NCBI RefSeq assembly: GCF_050410775.1
Contig: NZ_CP191229.1
Length of the DNA: 64,000 bases
From: Erwinia sp050410775
GTDB lineage: Bacteria > Pseudomonadota > Gammaproteobacteria > Enterobacterales > Enterobacteriaceae
Direction: 5' to 3' (one strand)
Below, piece after piece: positions 26,620-35,506 of this stretch. A program made the translations under genes and the position numbers. The notes under the pieces were generated by a model, which was given only the letters and a program-made list of their open reading frames with translations, did not search any database and was not told the origin of the DNA. The number at the start of each line of letters is the position of its first letter. The stretch's first letter is position 1.

Positions 26620-28272
26620 TCAGGTGGGCACTTCCGTACGCTTCACCGCGTCCAGCGTAGCCTGCTCGCGCTCTTCGCCGGTCAGTTCGCTCAGCTTGCC
26701 TTCCCGCATCTCCAGCAGGCGATCGGCATGCAGGAAATAGTGATCGTCATGGCTGATGGCCAGCACCGTTTTTCCCATGCCCTGAAGCCAAGGCAGCAGT
26801 TCACGGTAGAAGATGCGACGGAAATGGGGATCCTGGTCAGCCGCCCACTCATCAAGCAGCAGAATATCGCGCTGTTCCGCCGTCGCCAGCAGCAGCGCCA
26901 GGCGCTTACTCTGCCCTTTGGAGAGCTTAAGGTTAAGCACCTTGTTGCCTTCGAGCTTGATTTTATCCTGCATCTTCAGCTTTTCCAGCCACATCTGCAC
27001 CGCGGCCGGATCGGCGGGCGCGCCCTGGTTATCGATCAGACGATCGAAAAGATGCACATCGGTGAAGACGGCAGAGAATAGCGCGCGATACTGCGCCATA
27101 TTGCCGGCATCGACCACCTTGCCATCAAGCAGAATTTGTCCGGATACCGGCTGGTATAGCCCGGTCAGCAGCATCGCCAGCGTCGATTTTCCGCTGCCGT
27201 TGCCGCCGATCAGGAAAACCAGCTCGCCGCGTTTCAGGGTCATATTGATCGGCCCGACTTCAAAGCCGCGATCGCCATAATGGAAAACCAGATCGCGCAG
27301 CTCCAGCGTCTGCCAGCTTCTGACACTGGCGGGAGGGGTGAAGTCGGGCTGATAGTCGGCAAGCTTAAACGTGTTCAGCTTATTGTAAGCGACCTGAGCG
27401 CTTAGCAGCGTTGGCAGCGCGCCCACGGCGGAAAGCAGCGGCGTACGCAGGAATAGCAGCGTCAGCGAATAGGTCGCCGCGACGGCGGTATCAGCCCAGC
27501 CCAGGCTGTTGGCCATAAAAAAGACCAGGCCAATAGCGCCCAGCATCATAATATTCGACCAGTTTACCGCGCTGAGATGGAAAGTGTCCGCCCGCACGAT
27601 ATGGTGACGGTAGGTGCGGGCATCTTCCTGATAGACGGTTTCATAGATCAGCTGAGCGCGCTGACGGTTAAGCGCCAGCTCTTTCCGTCCTTCGATAATG
27701 GTCTGATAGTCACTATAGAGCCGGTCTTCCGTTTCCCGCAGGACGGCCATATGACGATAGACCTTCGACACCAGCAGCCAGCCGCCGATAATGGTTATCG
27801 CGACCCACGCGGCGGTGATCAGCAGCATCTCTGGCGAGAGCCAGGCAAGATAGGCAGCCGACCCGAAAGTGAGGATGATGCCCTGAATCAGCTCGGGAAG
27901 GCGAACAAAGGCGATAGTAATGCTGCGCACGTCGCTGGTCAGGCCCGCCAGCAGCTGGGCGCTGCCAATCTGCTCAATGCGTTCTACCCGCGTATCCAGT
28001 ATCCGCTTGATAAATTCACCGCGCAGGCGGTAGACAAAATGATGCCCCAGCTGGGTCAGCGCCAGCTGCGAGGCCAGCGTGATCGCCATCAGCAGCAGCA
28101 GCAAACCTAAAAACTGCGGCAGCACGCCCAGCGAGGCGTTAATGGTAACGATCAGCTTCTGATTGATGAAGGCGATCAGCCCAATGCCTAACGCGGCACT
28201 CAGCAGGCTGAGAAGAATGACCATCACAAACGGCCAGCGGTACTGACGACAGACGACGCGGAGCAACTCCAT
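26620..28272 (-). CDS. yojI: ABC transporter YojI (cyclic-peptide exporter family)
   Basis: Inner-membrane half-transporter; E. coli YojI exports microcin J25 together with TolC. The 550 residues combine six membrane segments (about 1-300) with an ATPase domain: Walker A GGNGSGKST, signature LSKGQSKR (the SyrD/PvdE-type variant of LSGGQ), Walker B 'ILLLDEWAADQDP' and the H-loop 'ISHDDHYF'. Similarity to E. coli YojI spans the full length. Same strand as alkB and apbE. Confidence 0.94.
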   Translation of the reverse strand: MELLRVVCRQYRWPFVMVILLSLLSAALGIGLIAFINQKLIVTINASLGVLPQFLGLLLLLMAITLASQLALTQLGHHFVYRLRGEFIKRILDTRVERIEQIGSAQLLAGLTSDVRSITIAFVRLPELIQGIILTFGSAAYLAWLSPEMLLITAAWVAITIIGGWLLVSKVYRHMAVLRETEDRLYSDYQTIIEGRKELALNRQRAQLIYETVYQEDARTYRHHIVRADTFHLSAVNWSNIMMLGAIGLVFFMANSLGWADTAVAATYSLTLLFLRTPLLSAVGALPTLLSAQVAYNKLNTFKLADYQPDFTPPASVRSWQTLELRDLVFHYGDRGFEVGPINMTLKRGELVFLIGGNGSGKSTLAMLLTGLYQPVSGQILLDGKVVDAGNMAQYRALFSAVFTDVHLFDRLIDNQGAPADPAAVQMWLEKLKMQDKIKLEGNKVLNLKLSKGQSKRLALLLATAEQRDILLLDEWAADQDPHFRRIFYRELLPWLQGMGKTVLAISHDDHYFLHADRLLEMREGKLSELTGEEREQATLDAVKRTEVPT

Positions 28273-28360
28273 GAAACCACCCTGGTTATATCAATGCAGC
28301 AAGCAGTGTAATGAGACAGCGGGCGATATCAATAATAATTCCCATTTAACCGCTAATCCG

Positions 28361-29005
28361 TCAGCGGAAGGCGCGCCGGAAGGTCAGATTGAAGCGAAAA
28401 GCGCCGGTGCGGGGATGAATTCCCGGCTTCAGCGGCAGGATGCCGTGATAGCGCAGCCGCGAAGGCCCGCCCCAGACCACCACATCGCCATGCTCCAGCA
28501 GCACGCGCTGGGTGGCTTCACCACGCTCAAAGCCGCCAAACTGAAACACCGCCGGCAGGCCGAGCGAGACTGAAACGATCGGCTGCTTCAGGTCTTCCTC
28601 ATCTTTATCCTGATGGAGGGAAAGCTTCGCGCCTGGCTCATAGCGGTTAATCAGGCAGGCATCCGGGTTAAAACCGGGGAAACCTGCTTCCTGCGCACAG
28701 GCGGTGGCCAGCGAACGGAAACGCTCAGGCATCGGCGGCCAGCGTCTGCCAGTCGCGCTGTCCTCTCCGCTGTACTGATAGCCTCTGGCGTCCGTGGACC
28801 AGCCAAAATCGCCGCAGTTGGTCATCGCAACGGACATGCGGTGGCCGCCGGGCGTAATGCGGTGATAAAACGGGTTTTGCAGCGCAATGCCTTCCACCAG
28901 CGTCATTAATTCATCGCCCTCATCCCGCACGCGGCGGCGCAGGATCACCGCCCCTTCCGCCAGCGGTTCTGACCAGGGCGCTTCTTCACTAAAGAGATCC
29001 AGCAT
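28361..29005 (-). CDS. alkB: Alpha-ketoglutarate-dependent DNA repair dioxygenase AlkB
   Basis: AlkB removes 1-methyladenine and 3-methylcytosine by oxidative demethylation. The 214 residues have the Fe(II) triad His131, Asp133 ('HQDKDE') and His187 ('RLRYHGILP'), and the 2-oxoglutarate-binding Arg204 and Arg210, numbered exactly as in E. coli. In E. coli alkB is the second gene of the ada operon; here ada is absent and the next gene upstream is apbE, so regulation by the adaptive response through Ada is not evident. Confidence 0.96.
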   Translation of the reverse strand: MLDLFSEEAPWSEPLAEGAVILRRRVRDEGDELMTLVEGIALQNPFYHRITPGGHRMSVAMTNCGDFGWSTDARGYQYSGEDSATGRRWPPMPERFRSLATACAQEAGFPGFNPDACLINRYEPGAKLSLHQDKDEEDLKQPIVSVSLGLPAVFQFGGFERGEATQRVLLEHGDVVVWGGPSRLRYHGILPLKPGIHPRTGAFRFNLTFRRAFR

Positions 29006-29032
29006 AGCGGCTCCTCAAGGTACTCCCCTGCC

Positions 29033-30073
29033 CTAATCCTGCCGGATAAAGGCCTTAAACTGTGGGGACATCCAGGTTGTAAAACCGTCATCTTTTTTCA
29101 TAATAAGATAAACGGCCAGTTTTTCACGCAGCGCCAGCGCCCGGGCTTTCTCTTCGCCCAGCACCATCAGGCCTGTATCCCAGCCGTCCGCTTCCAGCGC
29201 CGTGGTGGCAATCACCGTGGCGGAGACCAGCCGGTGCTGGATTGGCCGCCCGGTTGCGGGATCGATAACGTGAGAGATGCGTTTGCCCTCAAGTTCATAA
29301 TAGTTGCGATAGCTGCCGGAAGTGCTGATGCCGTGCCCCTGAAGATCGACCACCGCCTGCACCGCATTCTCTTTATCAGTGGGCTTCTGAATGGCTACCT
29401 TCCAGGGCTGACCCGTGGCGTTGTGTCCACGCGTCAGCACGGCGCCGCCCACGGAGACCAGGTAGCTGTTAATCCCCTCGTCTTCCATCAGCCGCGCCAG
29501 ATGATCGGTGGCAAAACCCTCTCCCATCGTCGAGAGATCAACGTAAAGGTCCGGCAGATCTTTTTGCAGCCAGGCGCCTTCTCCCCGGTTGGTTACCCAG
29601 AGATGCCGGTATCCGGTCAGCGCTTTCGCGGCGTCAATCTGCGCCTGCGTAGGCGTTTTTACCGGCTGTCTGTCAGGCCCGAAACCCCACAGATTGACCA
29701 GTGGCCCCACGGTGATATCCATCGCCCCATCGGTCTCCCTGCCGATGCGCAGTGACATGGTGACAATGTCGGCCATATTATCGCTGACCGGCTGCGGCCC
29801 GGTGCCGTGGTACTGATTAAAGCGGGAGATCGCCGAATCGGTTTTCCAGGTCGATAACTCCTGGTCATCTGCGTCAAGCCGTGCCTGGATCGCCTTTTGC
29901 AGCGCTTCTTTACGCTCCGGGGCCACGCCTGCGAGGCTGACGCGCCAGAATGTTCCCATTGTGCGTCCTTCCATCACCAGCGCGGCATCATGTGAACTCT
30001 GGTTATGATTATCACAGCCTGCAAGTGTAATAAATGCTGCCAAATTAGCGCAGTACAGCAAAATCTTCTTCAT
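29033..30073 (-). CDS. apbE: FAD:protein FMN transferase ApbE (lipoprotein)
   Basis: Periplasmic, lipid-anchored enzyme that attaches FMN to target flavoproteins such as Nqr/Rnf subunits. 346 residues (E. coli 351) with lipobox 'TLAGC' (lipidated Cys near 20), 'GRTMGTFWRVS', 'TVGPLVNLWGFG', 'DLSTMGEGFATD', 'VSVGGAVLTRG' and 'HVIDPATGRPI', the ApbE signature set. Start set at ATG 30073 (MKKILLY) because the 30 upstream codons in frame lack a signal and MKKIL begins a perfect lipoprotein leader. Confidence 0.94.
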   Translation of the reverse strand: MKKILLYCANLAAFITLAGCDNHNQSSHDAALVMEGRTMGTFWRVSLAGVAPERKEALQKAIQARLDADDQELSTWKTDSAISRFNQYHGTGPQPVSDNMADIVTMSLRIGRETDGAMDITVGPLVNLWGFGPDRQPVKTPTQAQIDAAKALTGYRHLWVTNRGEGAWLQKDLPDLYVDLSTMGEGFATDHLARLMEDEGINSYLVSVGGAVLTRGHNATGQPWKVAIQKPTDKENAVQAVVDLQGHGISTSGSYRNYYELEGKRISHVIDPATGRPIQHRLVSATVIATTALEADGWDTGLMVLGEEKARALALREKLAVYLIMKKDDGFTTWMSPQFKAFIRQD

Positions 30074-30234
30074 TAAACGCACTTCACCTGTAATAAATAT
30101 TGGCCCGAAAATGCCCGTTTTCGCCCTTTTTCGCCGCATAAGGGCGCTTGATCTTACCCGCAACTCTCACCAGGATGTCACTATTCGCACCTCGCTGTGA
30201 GGCTGCCTCCCGCTAAATTTTCAGGAGATTGAAC

Positions 30235-30357
30235 ATGACCTACTACTTACTTCTTGTCGTGTGCATCGGGTTAATTATCTTTTCCGGCTACAAGCATTAC
30301 AAGCATACTCATACCAAACAGCTCTATCGTCCACATCGTCGACAGTCTTCAAGATAA
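30235..30357 (+). CDS. Small membrane protein, 40 residues
   Basis: ATG behind TCAGGAGATTGAAC (AGGAGA, ideal spacing) opens 40 codons: M-T-Y-Y, a hydrophobic stretch 'LLLVVCIGLIIFSG' (about 5-18) and a basic His-rich tail ('YKHYKHTHTKQLYRPHRR'). The layout (single N-terminal membrane helix, positively charged cytosolic tail) is typical of enterobacterial small membrane proteins. It lies between divergent apbE and convergent ompC. No family assignment. Confidence 0.6.
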   Translation: MTYYLLLVVCIGLIIFSGYKHYKHTHTKQLYRPHRRQSSR

Positions 30358-30404
30358 AGAGAGGGAAGTCAGATTGGGGTAAGGCAGGAAGGAAGGCCGG
30401 AGAG

Positions 30405-30439
30405 AAAAGAATAAAGGAGCGCAGCCGCGCCGCGCTCCT
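30405..30439 (-). terminator. ompC terminator
   Basis: On the minus strand GGAGCGC/GCGCTCC forms a strong hairpin followed by TTTATTCTTTTC, just downstream of the ompC stop. Confidence 0.75.
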
Positions 30440-30447
30440 GACCGCAA

Positions 30448-31566
30448 TCAGAACTGGTAAACCAGACCCAGCGCTACCACGTCATCCGTGTTGATGCCGG
30501 TATCGTTGGTGAAGTTGTTGTCATCCATCAGGTTAATCTGGTAGTCAACGTAGGTAGACATGTTTTTGTTGAAGTAGTAAGTCGCGCCCACGTCGATATA
30601 TTTTTTCAGGTTCTGAGAACCATAGCCTTCGATATCGCTGCCGCGCGAGCTGACAAACGCCAGTGACGGACGCAGGCCGAAGTCAAACTGATACTGCGCA
30701 ACCAGTTCCCAGTTATCCGCCTTGTTGGCATAGCCGTAAGCCGCCGCATCGCTGTCGCCGAAGCGAGTCGCATTGTAAGAACGGGTATACATCGCCGCCA
30801 GATAGATGTTATTCGCGTCATATTTCAGACCGCCGGTGTAGGCGCTTGCTTTGTCGCCGCGGCCCAGAATATCCGCAGATCCCGGCGTACCGGCGTTCTG
30901 ACGGGTGGTGCGATCGGATTCAAACATAGCGGCGCCGATGCCAAAACCGGAACCCAGGTCATAGGTTGTCGCCAGACCCCAACCGTCGCCATTCTCACCC
31001 AGCACATCGCGACCGGAGGAAGATTCCGTTGGGTTGTCATTTTTGCCCTGATACTGCACGGCAAAGTTCAGGCCATCCACCAGGCCAAAGAAGTTGTTGT
31101 TACGGTAGGTTGCCAGGCCGTTAGCGCGCTGGAACATGAAGTTATCCGCGCCGTAGGTATCGCCACCAAACTCGGGCAGAACGTCGGTCCAGGCACCGAT
31201 GTCGTAAGCCACGCCGTAGTTACGACCGTAATCTAATGAGCCTGCCTCACCGAATTTAATACCGGCAAAGCCGACGCGGGTAAAGCTGTCGGCGGTGCCT
31301 TCTGCTTCAGAATTGTTCAGCGCCGCCTGATACTCCCACTGGCCATAGCCGGTCAGTTCGCTGCTGATTTGGGTTTCACCCTTGAAGCCGAAACGGACGT
31401 AAGACTGGTCGCCGTCTGAGCCATCGTTATCGGAAAAATAGTGCAGGCCATCAAGTTTTCCGAAAAGATCCAGTTTATTGCCGTCTTTGTTATAGATTTC
31501 CGCGGCGCCCGCAGAACCTGCGATCAGCATCGCCGGAACTATCAGGGATAGAATACGAAGTTTCAT
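30448..31566 (-). CDS. ompC: Outer-membrane porin, OmpC type
   Basis: Trimeric 16-strand general porin. 372 residues with a 21-residue signal peptide (ends AGSAGA), mature start 'AEIYNKDGNKLDLFGKLDG', the L3 constriction-loop motif 'PEFGGDTYG' and a C-terminal 'VYQF' required for BAM-dependent assembly. Identified as OmpC rather than OmpF or PhoE by the divergent micF gene directly upstream, an arrangement shared with E. coli. OmpR sites are expected between 31567 and 31886 but were not mapped. Confidence 0.9.
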   Translation of the reverse strand: MKLRILSLIVPAMLIAGSAGAAEIYNKDGNKLDLFGKLDGLHYFSDNDGSDGDQSYVRFGFKGETQISSELTGYGQWEYQAALNNSEAEGTADSFTRVGFAGIKFGEAGSLDYGRNYGVAYDIGAWTDVLPEFGGDTYGADNFMFQRANGLATYRNNNFFGLVDGLNFAVQYQGKNDNPTESSSGRDVLGENGDGWGLATTYDLGSGFGIGAAMFESDRTTRQNAGTPGSADILGRGDKASAYTGGLKYDANNIYLAAMYTRSYNATRFGDSDAAAYGYANKADNWELVAQYQFDFGLRPSLAFVSSRGSDIEGYGSQNLKKYIDVGATYYFNKNMSTYVDYQINLMDDNNFTNDTGINTDDVVALGLVYQF

Positions 31567-31886
31567 CTTATTACCCTCTATTATTATCTCTTATATGCCA
31601 CTGCTTTCTGAATGTCGTAAATTCAGCCAGCCATCCCATACTAATGCGCAGCGGGTAATAATCTATCAGGAAAATGATACTAAATTTCCGAATATGTTTC
31701 AGAATGAAAAATAACCTTTGCTAAATGTAACTAAAGCGGAACTTTCCAGCAGCACGTAAAGGTAAAAATTATCGCACTTAATGTCAAAATTATCTAAAAG
31801 TGCCTTTTTTCATAAAGTTAGGTAAATAAGGATCGCTGAGCACTGAATGATAAAAATTTTCAGCCATCAGAGAATATAATCATCTC
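31567..31886. promoter_or_regulatory. ompC-micF divergent control region
   Basis: 320 bp of AT-rich DNA between the ompC start and micF. In E. coli this region carries OmpR sites read in both directions; here I see AT-rich direct elements but cannot fix individual boxes. Confidence 0.5.
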
Positions 31887-31980
31887 GCTATCATCATTTT
31901 ATTTCATTATTACCTTCATTCATCCTGAATGATCTGTTTTACCCTATTTTCTGCCGAACCTTGTGTTCGGCTTTTTTTTT
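31887..31980 (+). ncRNA. micF: MicF antisense regulatory RNA
   Basis: Starts GCTATCATCATT and continues with the E. coli-like 'CATTATTACC' and 'TCATTC' segments that pair with the ompF ribosome-binding site, then ends in a GCCGAAC/GTTCGGC hairpin and a T9 run. Size (~94 nt), strand and place (divergent to ompC) are those of E. coli MicF. It represses ompF translation with Hfq. Confidence 0.9.
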
Positions 31981-32090
31981 GTCTTTTTTCCACACGGCCC
32001 ATTACCGCCCCCCGCTTAACCTGAAGAAGATATATTTCCCGGCGTCGTGGGCCGCTTTGAAAAAAAAAGCACTATTTGTTAAATGAGGAT

Positions 32091-32143
32091 GCCATCCTGC
32101 TAAGTTAATAACTGAAAATTATTTACCGCGATAACAGGATGGC
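32091..32143 (-). repeat. Inverted repeat after the type I secretion operon
   Basis: GCCATCCTG (32091-32099) and CAGGATGGC (32135-32143) form a perfect 9-bp stem with a 35-bp loop just after the HlyD-like gene. It could act as a weak terminator for the operon; there is no good T tract. Confidence 0.35.
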
Positions 32144-32150
32144 GGAAATA

Positions 32151-33320
32151 TTAGCGTTCGCGCAGCGATTCTTTGACTTTATTCAGCGGCTTAACCAGAT
32201 AATCCATCACCGATTTCTGCCCGGTTTTAATCTCCACATTGGCGACCATACCAGGCACGATGGGAAATTTTCTGCCCGCCTTGTTGCTTAGCTCAGCCTT
32301 ATCAGTGCGCACATAAACGCGATAATAATACTGATCGCGCTTCACTTCATCCTGGAGCGTATCCGGGGAAACAGTCTCCACCTGACCATGAAGATTGCCA
32401 TAGATAGATGAATCGTAAGCGGTTACCTTTACCGTCGCGGGCAGGCCGGGTCGGATATAAGCGATATCACGCGGATTAATCCGGGTTTCAATCAGCAGCT
32501 GATCCTCCAGCGGTACGATCTCCATCAGCTTGCCTCCCGGTTGCACAACGCCGCCCACCGTATTCACCTGGACATCCTTCACAATCCCGCGCACCGGTGA
32601 ATAAAGAGTAGCCCGGGTAAGCTGATCTTCTTTACCGGTCATCACCTGAAGCTGGGCATCCAGATCGGCGTTGTTTTTTACCTGCTCTTCGCGCGCCCTT
32701 ACCGCATATTCGTTTTGCGCCTCGTCGATTTTCCCACGAAGCTCGCTGACCTGACGACGCAGCCTGATGACCTCCACCTCACCTGCCGCGCCTTTGGCGA
32801 CCAGCGGCTGGGTCATACGCAGCTCGTCCTGGACCAGCTTCATTGACTGTTTCAGATTGCTGACCGTTTCGCTCAGGTTACGGCGTCGCGATTCAAAAAG
32901 CTGCGTTTCCCTTGCCACCAGTTCCGGTTCCTTCAGCGTTTCTGCGCTGAAGCGCAGCGGTGCGCCGGTCAGCTCGGCGCGCAGACGTTCCGCTGAGGCG
33001 CGTAGCGTACGCGCTCTTGCCGCCGCCTCGCCAAAGCTGGACTGGAAGCGCGTCGGATCGAGCCTGGCCAGTACCTGGCCTTTCTCAATGATGTCGCCCT
33101 CATGCACGTTCAGCTCATTCACTATCCCGCCATCAAGGCTTTCGATCACCTGAGCGTGACTTAACGGCGTGACTTTTCCCGTCCCGACGGTGACTTCATC
33201 CAGGATGGCAAAATGCGCCCAGACGAAGAACAGGATCAGCGCGGCCGTACAGAGCCAGATAATCGCCGAGGTACGACGCTCATTTTTCTGCAGGTTACGA
33301 TCGAGCAATATCAGACTCAT
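32151..33320 (-). CDS. Type I secretion membrane fusion protein (HlyD/LapC/BapD-like)
   Basis: Periplasmic adaptor linking the inner-membrane ABC transporter to the outer-membrane channel. 389 residues: short cytosolic N-terminus, one membrane segment (about 18-40), lipoyl-like half 'VIESLDGGIVNELNVHEGDIIEKGQVLARLDP', long alpha-helical hairpin (about 95-230), second lipoyl half and beta-barrel ('YSPVRGIVKDVQVNTVGGVVQPGG'), C-terminal 'GMVANVEIKTGQKSVMDYLVKPL' typical of HlyD. ATG overlaps the stop codon of the ABC gene (4 bp), so it is the last gene of the secretion operon. Confidence 0.9.
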   Translation of the reverse strand: MSLILLDRNLQKNERRTSAIIWLCTAALILFFVWAHFAILDEVTVGTGKVTPLSHAQVIESLDGGIVNELNVHEGDIIEKGQVLARLDPTRFQSSFGEAAARARTLRASAERLRAELTGAPLRFSAETLKEPELVARETQLFESRRRNLSETVSNLKQSMKLVQDELRMTQPLVAKGAAGEVEVIRLRRQVSELRGKIDEAQNEYAVRAREEQVKNNADLDAQLQVMTGKEDQLTRATLYSPVRGIVKDVQVNTVGGVVQPGGKLMEIVPLEDQLLIETRINPRDIAYIRPGLPATVKVTAYDSSIYGNLHGQVETVSPDTLQDEVKRDQYYYRVYVRTDKAELSNKAGRKFPIVPGMVANVEIKTGQKSVMDYLVKPLNKVKESLRER

Positions 33321-35470
33321 GCTGCATCTCCCCGCGCTGCATTCTGCTTCGCCGTCTGCGCCGTGGCGGCCTTGAGGATCTCATCCCGCGCGCCGTCAGC
33401 GATAATCCGGCCATTATCCATCACCACGATCCTGTCGACGAGCTTAAGCAGCGCCGGACGGTGGGTTACCAGCACCAGCGTCCGGCCGGCAAGCCAGCCC
33501 TGCATCTGCCGGATAACCTGCTCCTCCAGCTGCTCATCCATTGAGGCGGTTGGCTCATCCATCAGCACCACCTGAGGCTGACGCAGGATCATCCGGCTGA
33601 GCATCACCATCTGCCGCTGCCCGCCGGAAAGGCCTCTGCCTCCTTCATTAATGATGCGATCCAGGCTGGCGGCATCCTGCTGCACGAGGCTGAGCGCGCC
33701 GCTGACGCGCAGCGCCTCCAGCATCTCTTTTTCACTGGCGTGCGGATTTCCCAGCATCAGGTTTTGCCGCAGCGTGCCAAAAAAGAGCCGGGAATCCTGA
33801 GACAGCCATCCCAGCTGGCGGCGCAGGTCGATGGGATCGATATGACGCATATCGACCCCGTCGACGATAATTTTGCCCTGAGTCGGTACCGCCTGACCGG
33901 CTAGCAGCCGCAGCAGCGTTGACTTGCCCGCGCCCACCTTGCCGAGGATAGCGATGCGTTCGCCGGGTTTAATCTGAAGCTGGTTGACGGTAATGACATT
34001 TTTGACGTTCTCTTCATCGTAGCTGTACTGCACGCCTTTCAGATCGTAATGCCCGGTCAGCGTGGGACAGTGGGCCATTTCGCCCTCCTCCGGCTGGTCA
34101 AGCGGCTTTTTAAGCAATTCGTCCAGCCCGGTCATGGCGCTTTTTGCATGCTGCCAGCGGGAAAAAACCATGGTCAGCTGCATCAGCGGCGCAAGCGTGC
34201 GCGAAGAGAGCAGGCTGCTTGCCACCAGCGTACCGGTTGTAATGTCGCCGTTCAGCACGAGATAGACGCCGAAAACCAGCATGCCTGCATAGGTTAGCTG
34301 CTGGACGGTGGAGGCCCAGCCCGTCAGCCTGGCACCCCAAAGCCGCTGCTGCATGCCGATGGTGGCGCTGACTTCATGAGTCTGTTCCCACTGCCGCTGA
34401 AAATAGGGCTCGGCCTGCAAAGATTTAATGTCCTCAATGCCTTCAATCGTCTCCACCAGCACCGCATTACGCAGCGCGCCTTCGCGCAGTCCCTCTTTGG
34501 CCAGCTTCGCCATGGGAATCTGCACCAGCAGGCCAGGAATAACGATAAGCGGGATCGCCAGCAGCGGAATAATGACCAGCGGGCCGCCGATAAACGCCAT
34601 GATAAACAGAAACAGAATAACGAAAGGCATATCCGCTGCCGCGCCCACCGTTGTCGATGTCAGCAGCTCGCGGACCTGATCGATTTCCCGCAGCTGCGAG
34701 ATAAACGAGCCGGTAGATTTCGGCCGCGCTTCATTACGGATGTTCATGGCGCGGGCAAAGAGCATGGATGAAACATTCAGATCGATGCGTTTACCCATCA
34801 GATCGGAAACCTGCGTACGCATCAGGCGGATAAGATATTCGATGGCTGCGGCAATCAGCACCCCGATGAACAGCACCCAGAGCGTGGATTCCGACTGGGC
34901 GGGGATCACCCGATCGTAGATCTGCATAGAGAAAAGTATGCCCGCCAGCGCCAGGACATTACCGACCACCGAAGCGAGCGAAATCTCCATGATCCGCCGT
35001 CCCATGCCGCGAAAGTTATGCCAGAACCAGTGCTTTTTGTAAGGCTGCACAAACTCATCAATGCGTGCATCGCGTCCGCGCGCCGCCACGCCGATAATGC
35101 CCACCAGCTCCTGGCTCTGCGCCAGCAGCTGCGAGAGATCGCCTTCACGCACCACGTCGCCGCCGTCGCTCAGCCAGTAGCGGGCATGGTTGTCGGCATC
35201 AATGGCTTCGAGCACCACCACGCTGCCGCTCTCCATCAGTAACACTACCGGCGTGACGTCCTGCCGCCAGCGGATTTTATTTCGCGGCACCATCATCAGG
35301 TGGAGTCCCAGCAGGCCAGCCAGACGATCAAGCTGCTTATCTGCCGGCAGATGTTCAAACCAGCGCATCTGCTGACGAAGGGTACTGCCATCAGCTGGTT
35401 TGCCAAAGCGCGCCGCCACACGGAGCATCGCATCGATCCAGTTTTCGGTGCTTGCCGTTTTTTTCGTCAT
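33317..35470 (-). CDS. Type I secretion ABC transporter (LapB/BapC-like)
   Basis: Inner-membrane exporter/ATPase, 717 residues. N-terminal C39-peptidase-like domain (about 1-140) without any cysteine, so a non-cleaving substrate-docking domain as in LapB; membrane domain (about 150-450) with 'FSMQIYDRVIPAQSESTLWVLFIGV'; ATPase with Walker A GKVGAGKST, signature LSGGQRQM, Walker B 'VVLMDEPTASMD' and 'LVTHRPALL'. Family features match exporters of giant repetitive adhesins. It lies 36 bp after the outer-membrane gene and overlaps the adaptor gene. Confidence 0.93.
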   Translation of the reverse strand: MTKKTASTENWIDAMLRVAARFGKPADGSTLRQQMRWFEHLPADKQLDRLAGLLGLHLMMVPRNKIRWRQDVTPVVLLMESGSVVVLEAIDADNHARYWLSDGGDVVREGDLSQLLAQSQELVGIIGVAARGRDARIDEFVQPYKKHWFWHNFRGMGRRIMEISLASVVGNVLALAGILFSMQIYDRVIPAQSESTLWVLFIGVLIAAAIEYLIRLMRTQVSDLMGKRIDLNVSSMLFARAMNIRNEARPKSTGSFISQLREIDQVRELLTSTTVGAAADMPFVILFLFIMAFIGGPLVIIPLLAIPLIVIPGLLVQIPMAKLAKEGLREGALRNAVLVETIEGIEDIKSLQAEPYFQRQWEQTHEVSATIGMQQRLWGARLTGWASTVQQLTYAGMLVFGVYLVLNGDITTGTLVASSLLSSRTLAPLMQLTMVFSRWQHAKSAMTGLDELLKKPLDQPEEGEMAHCPTLTGHYDLKGVQYSYDEENVKNVITVNQLQIKPGERIAILGKVGAGKSTLLRLLAGQAVPTQGKIIVDGVDMRHIDPIDLRRQLGWLSQDSRLFFGTLRQNLMLGNPHASEKEMLEALRVSGALSLVQQDAASLDRIINEGGRGLSGGQRQMVMLSRMILRQPQVVLMDEPTASMDEQLEEQVIRQMQGWLAGRTLVLVTHRPALLKLVDRIVVMDNGRIIADGARDEILKAATAQTAKQNAARGDAA

Positions 35471-35506
35471 AATACTGCCTTATGGTGTTTGCCTACGCGG
35501 CCGCCG

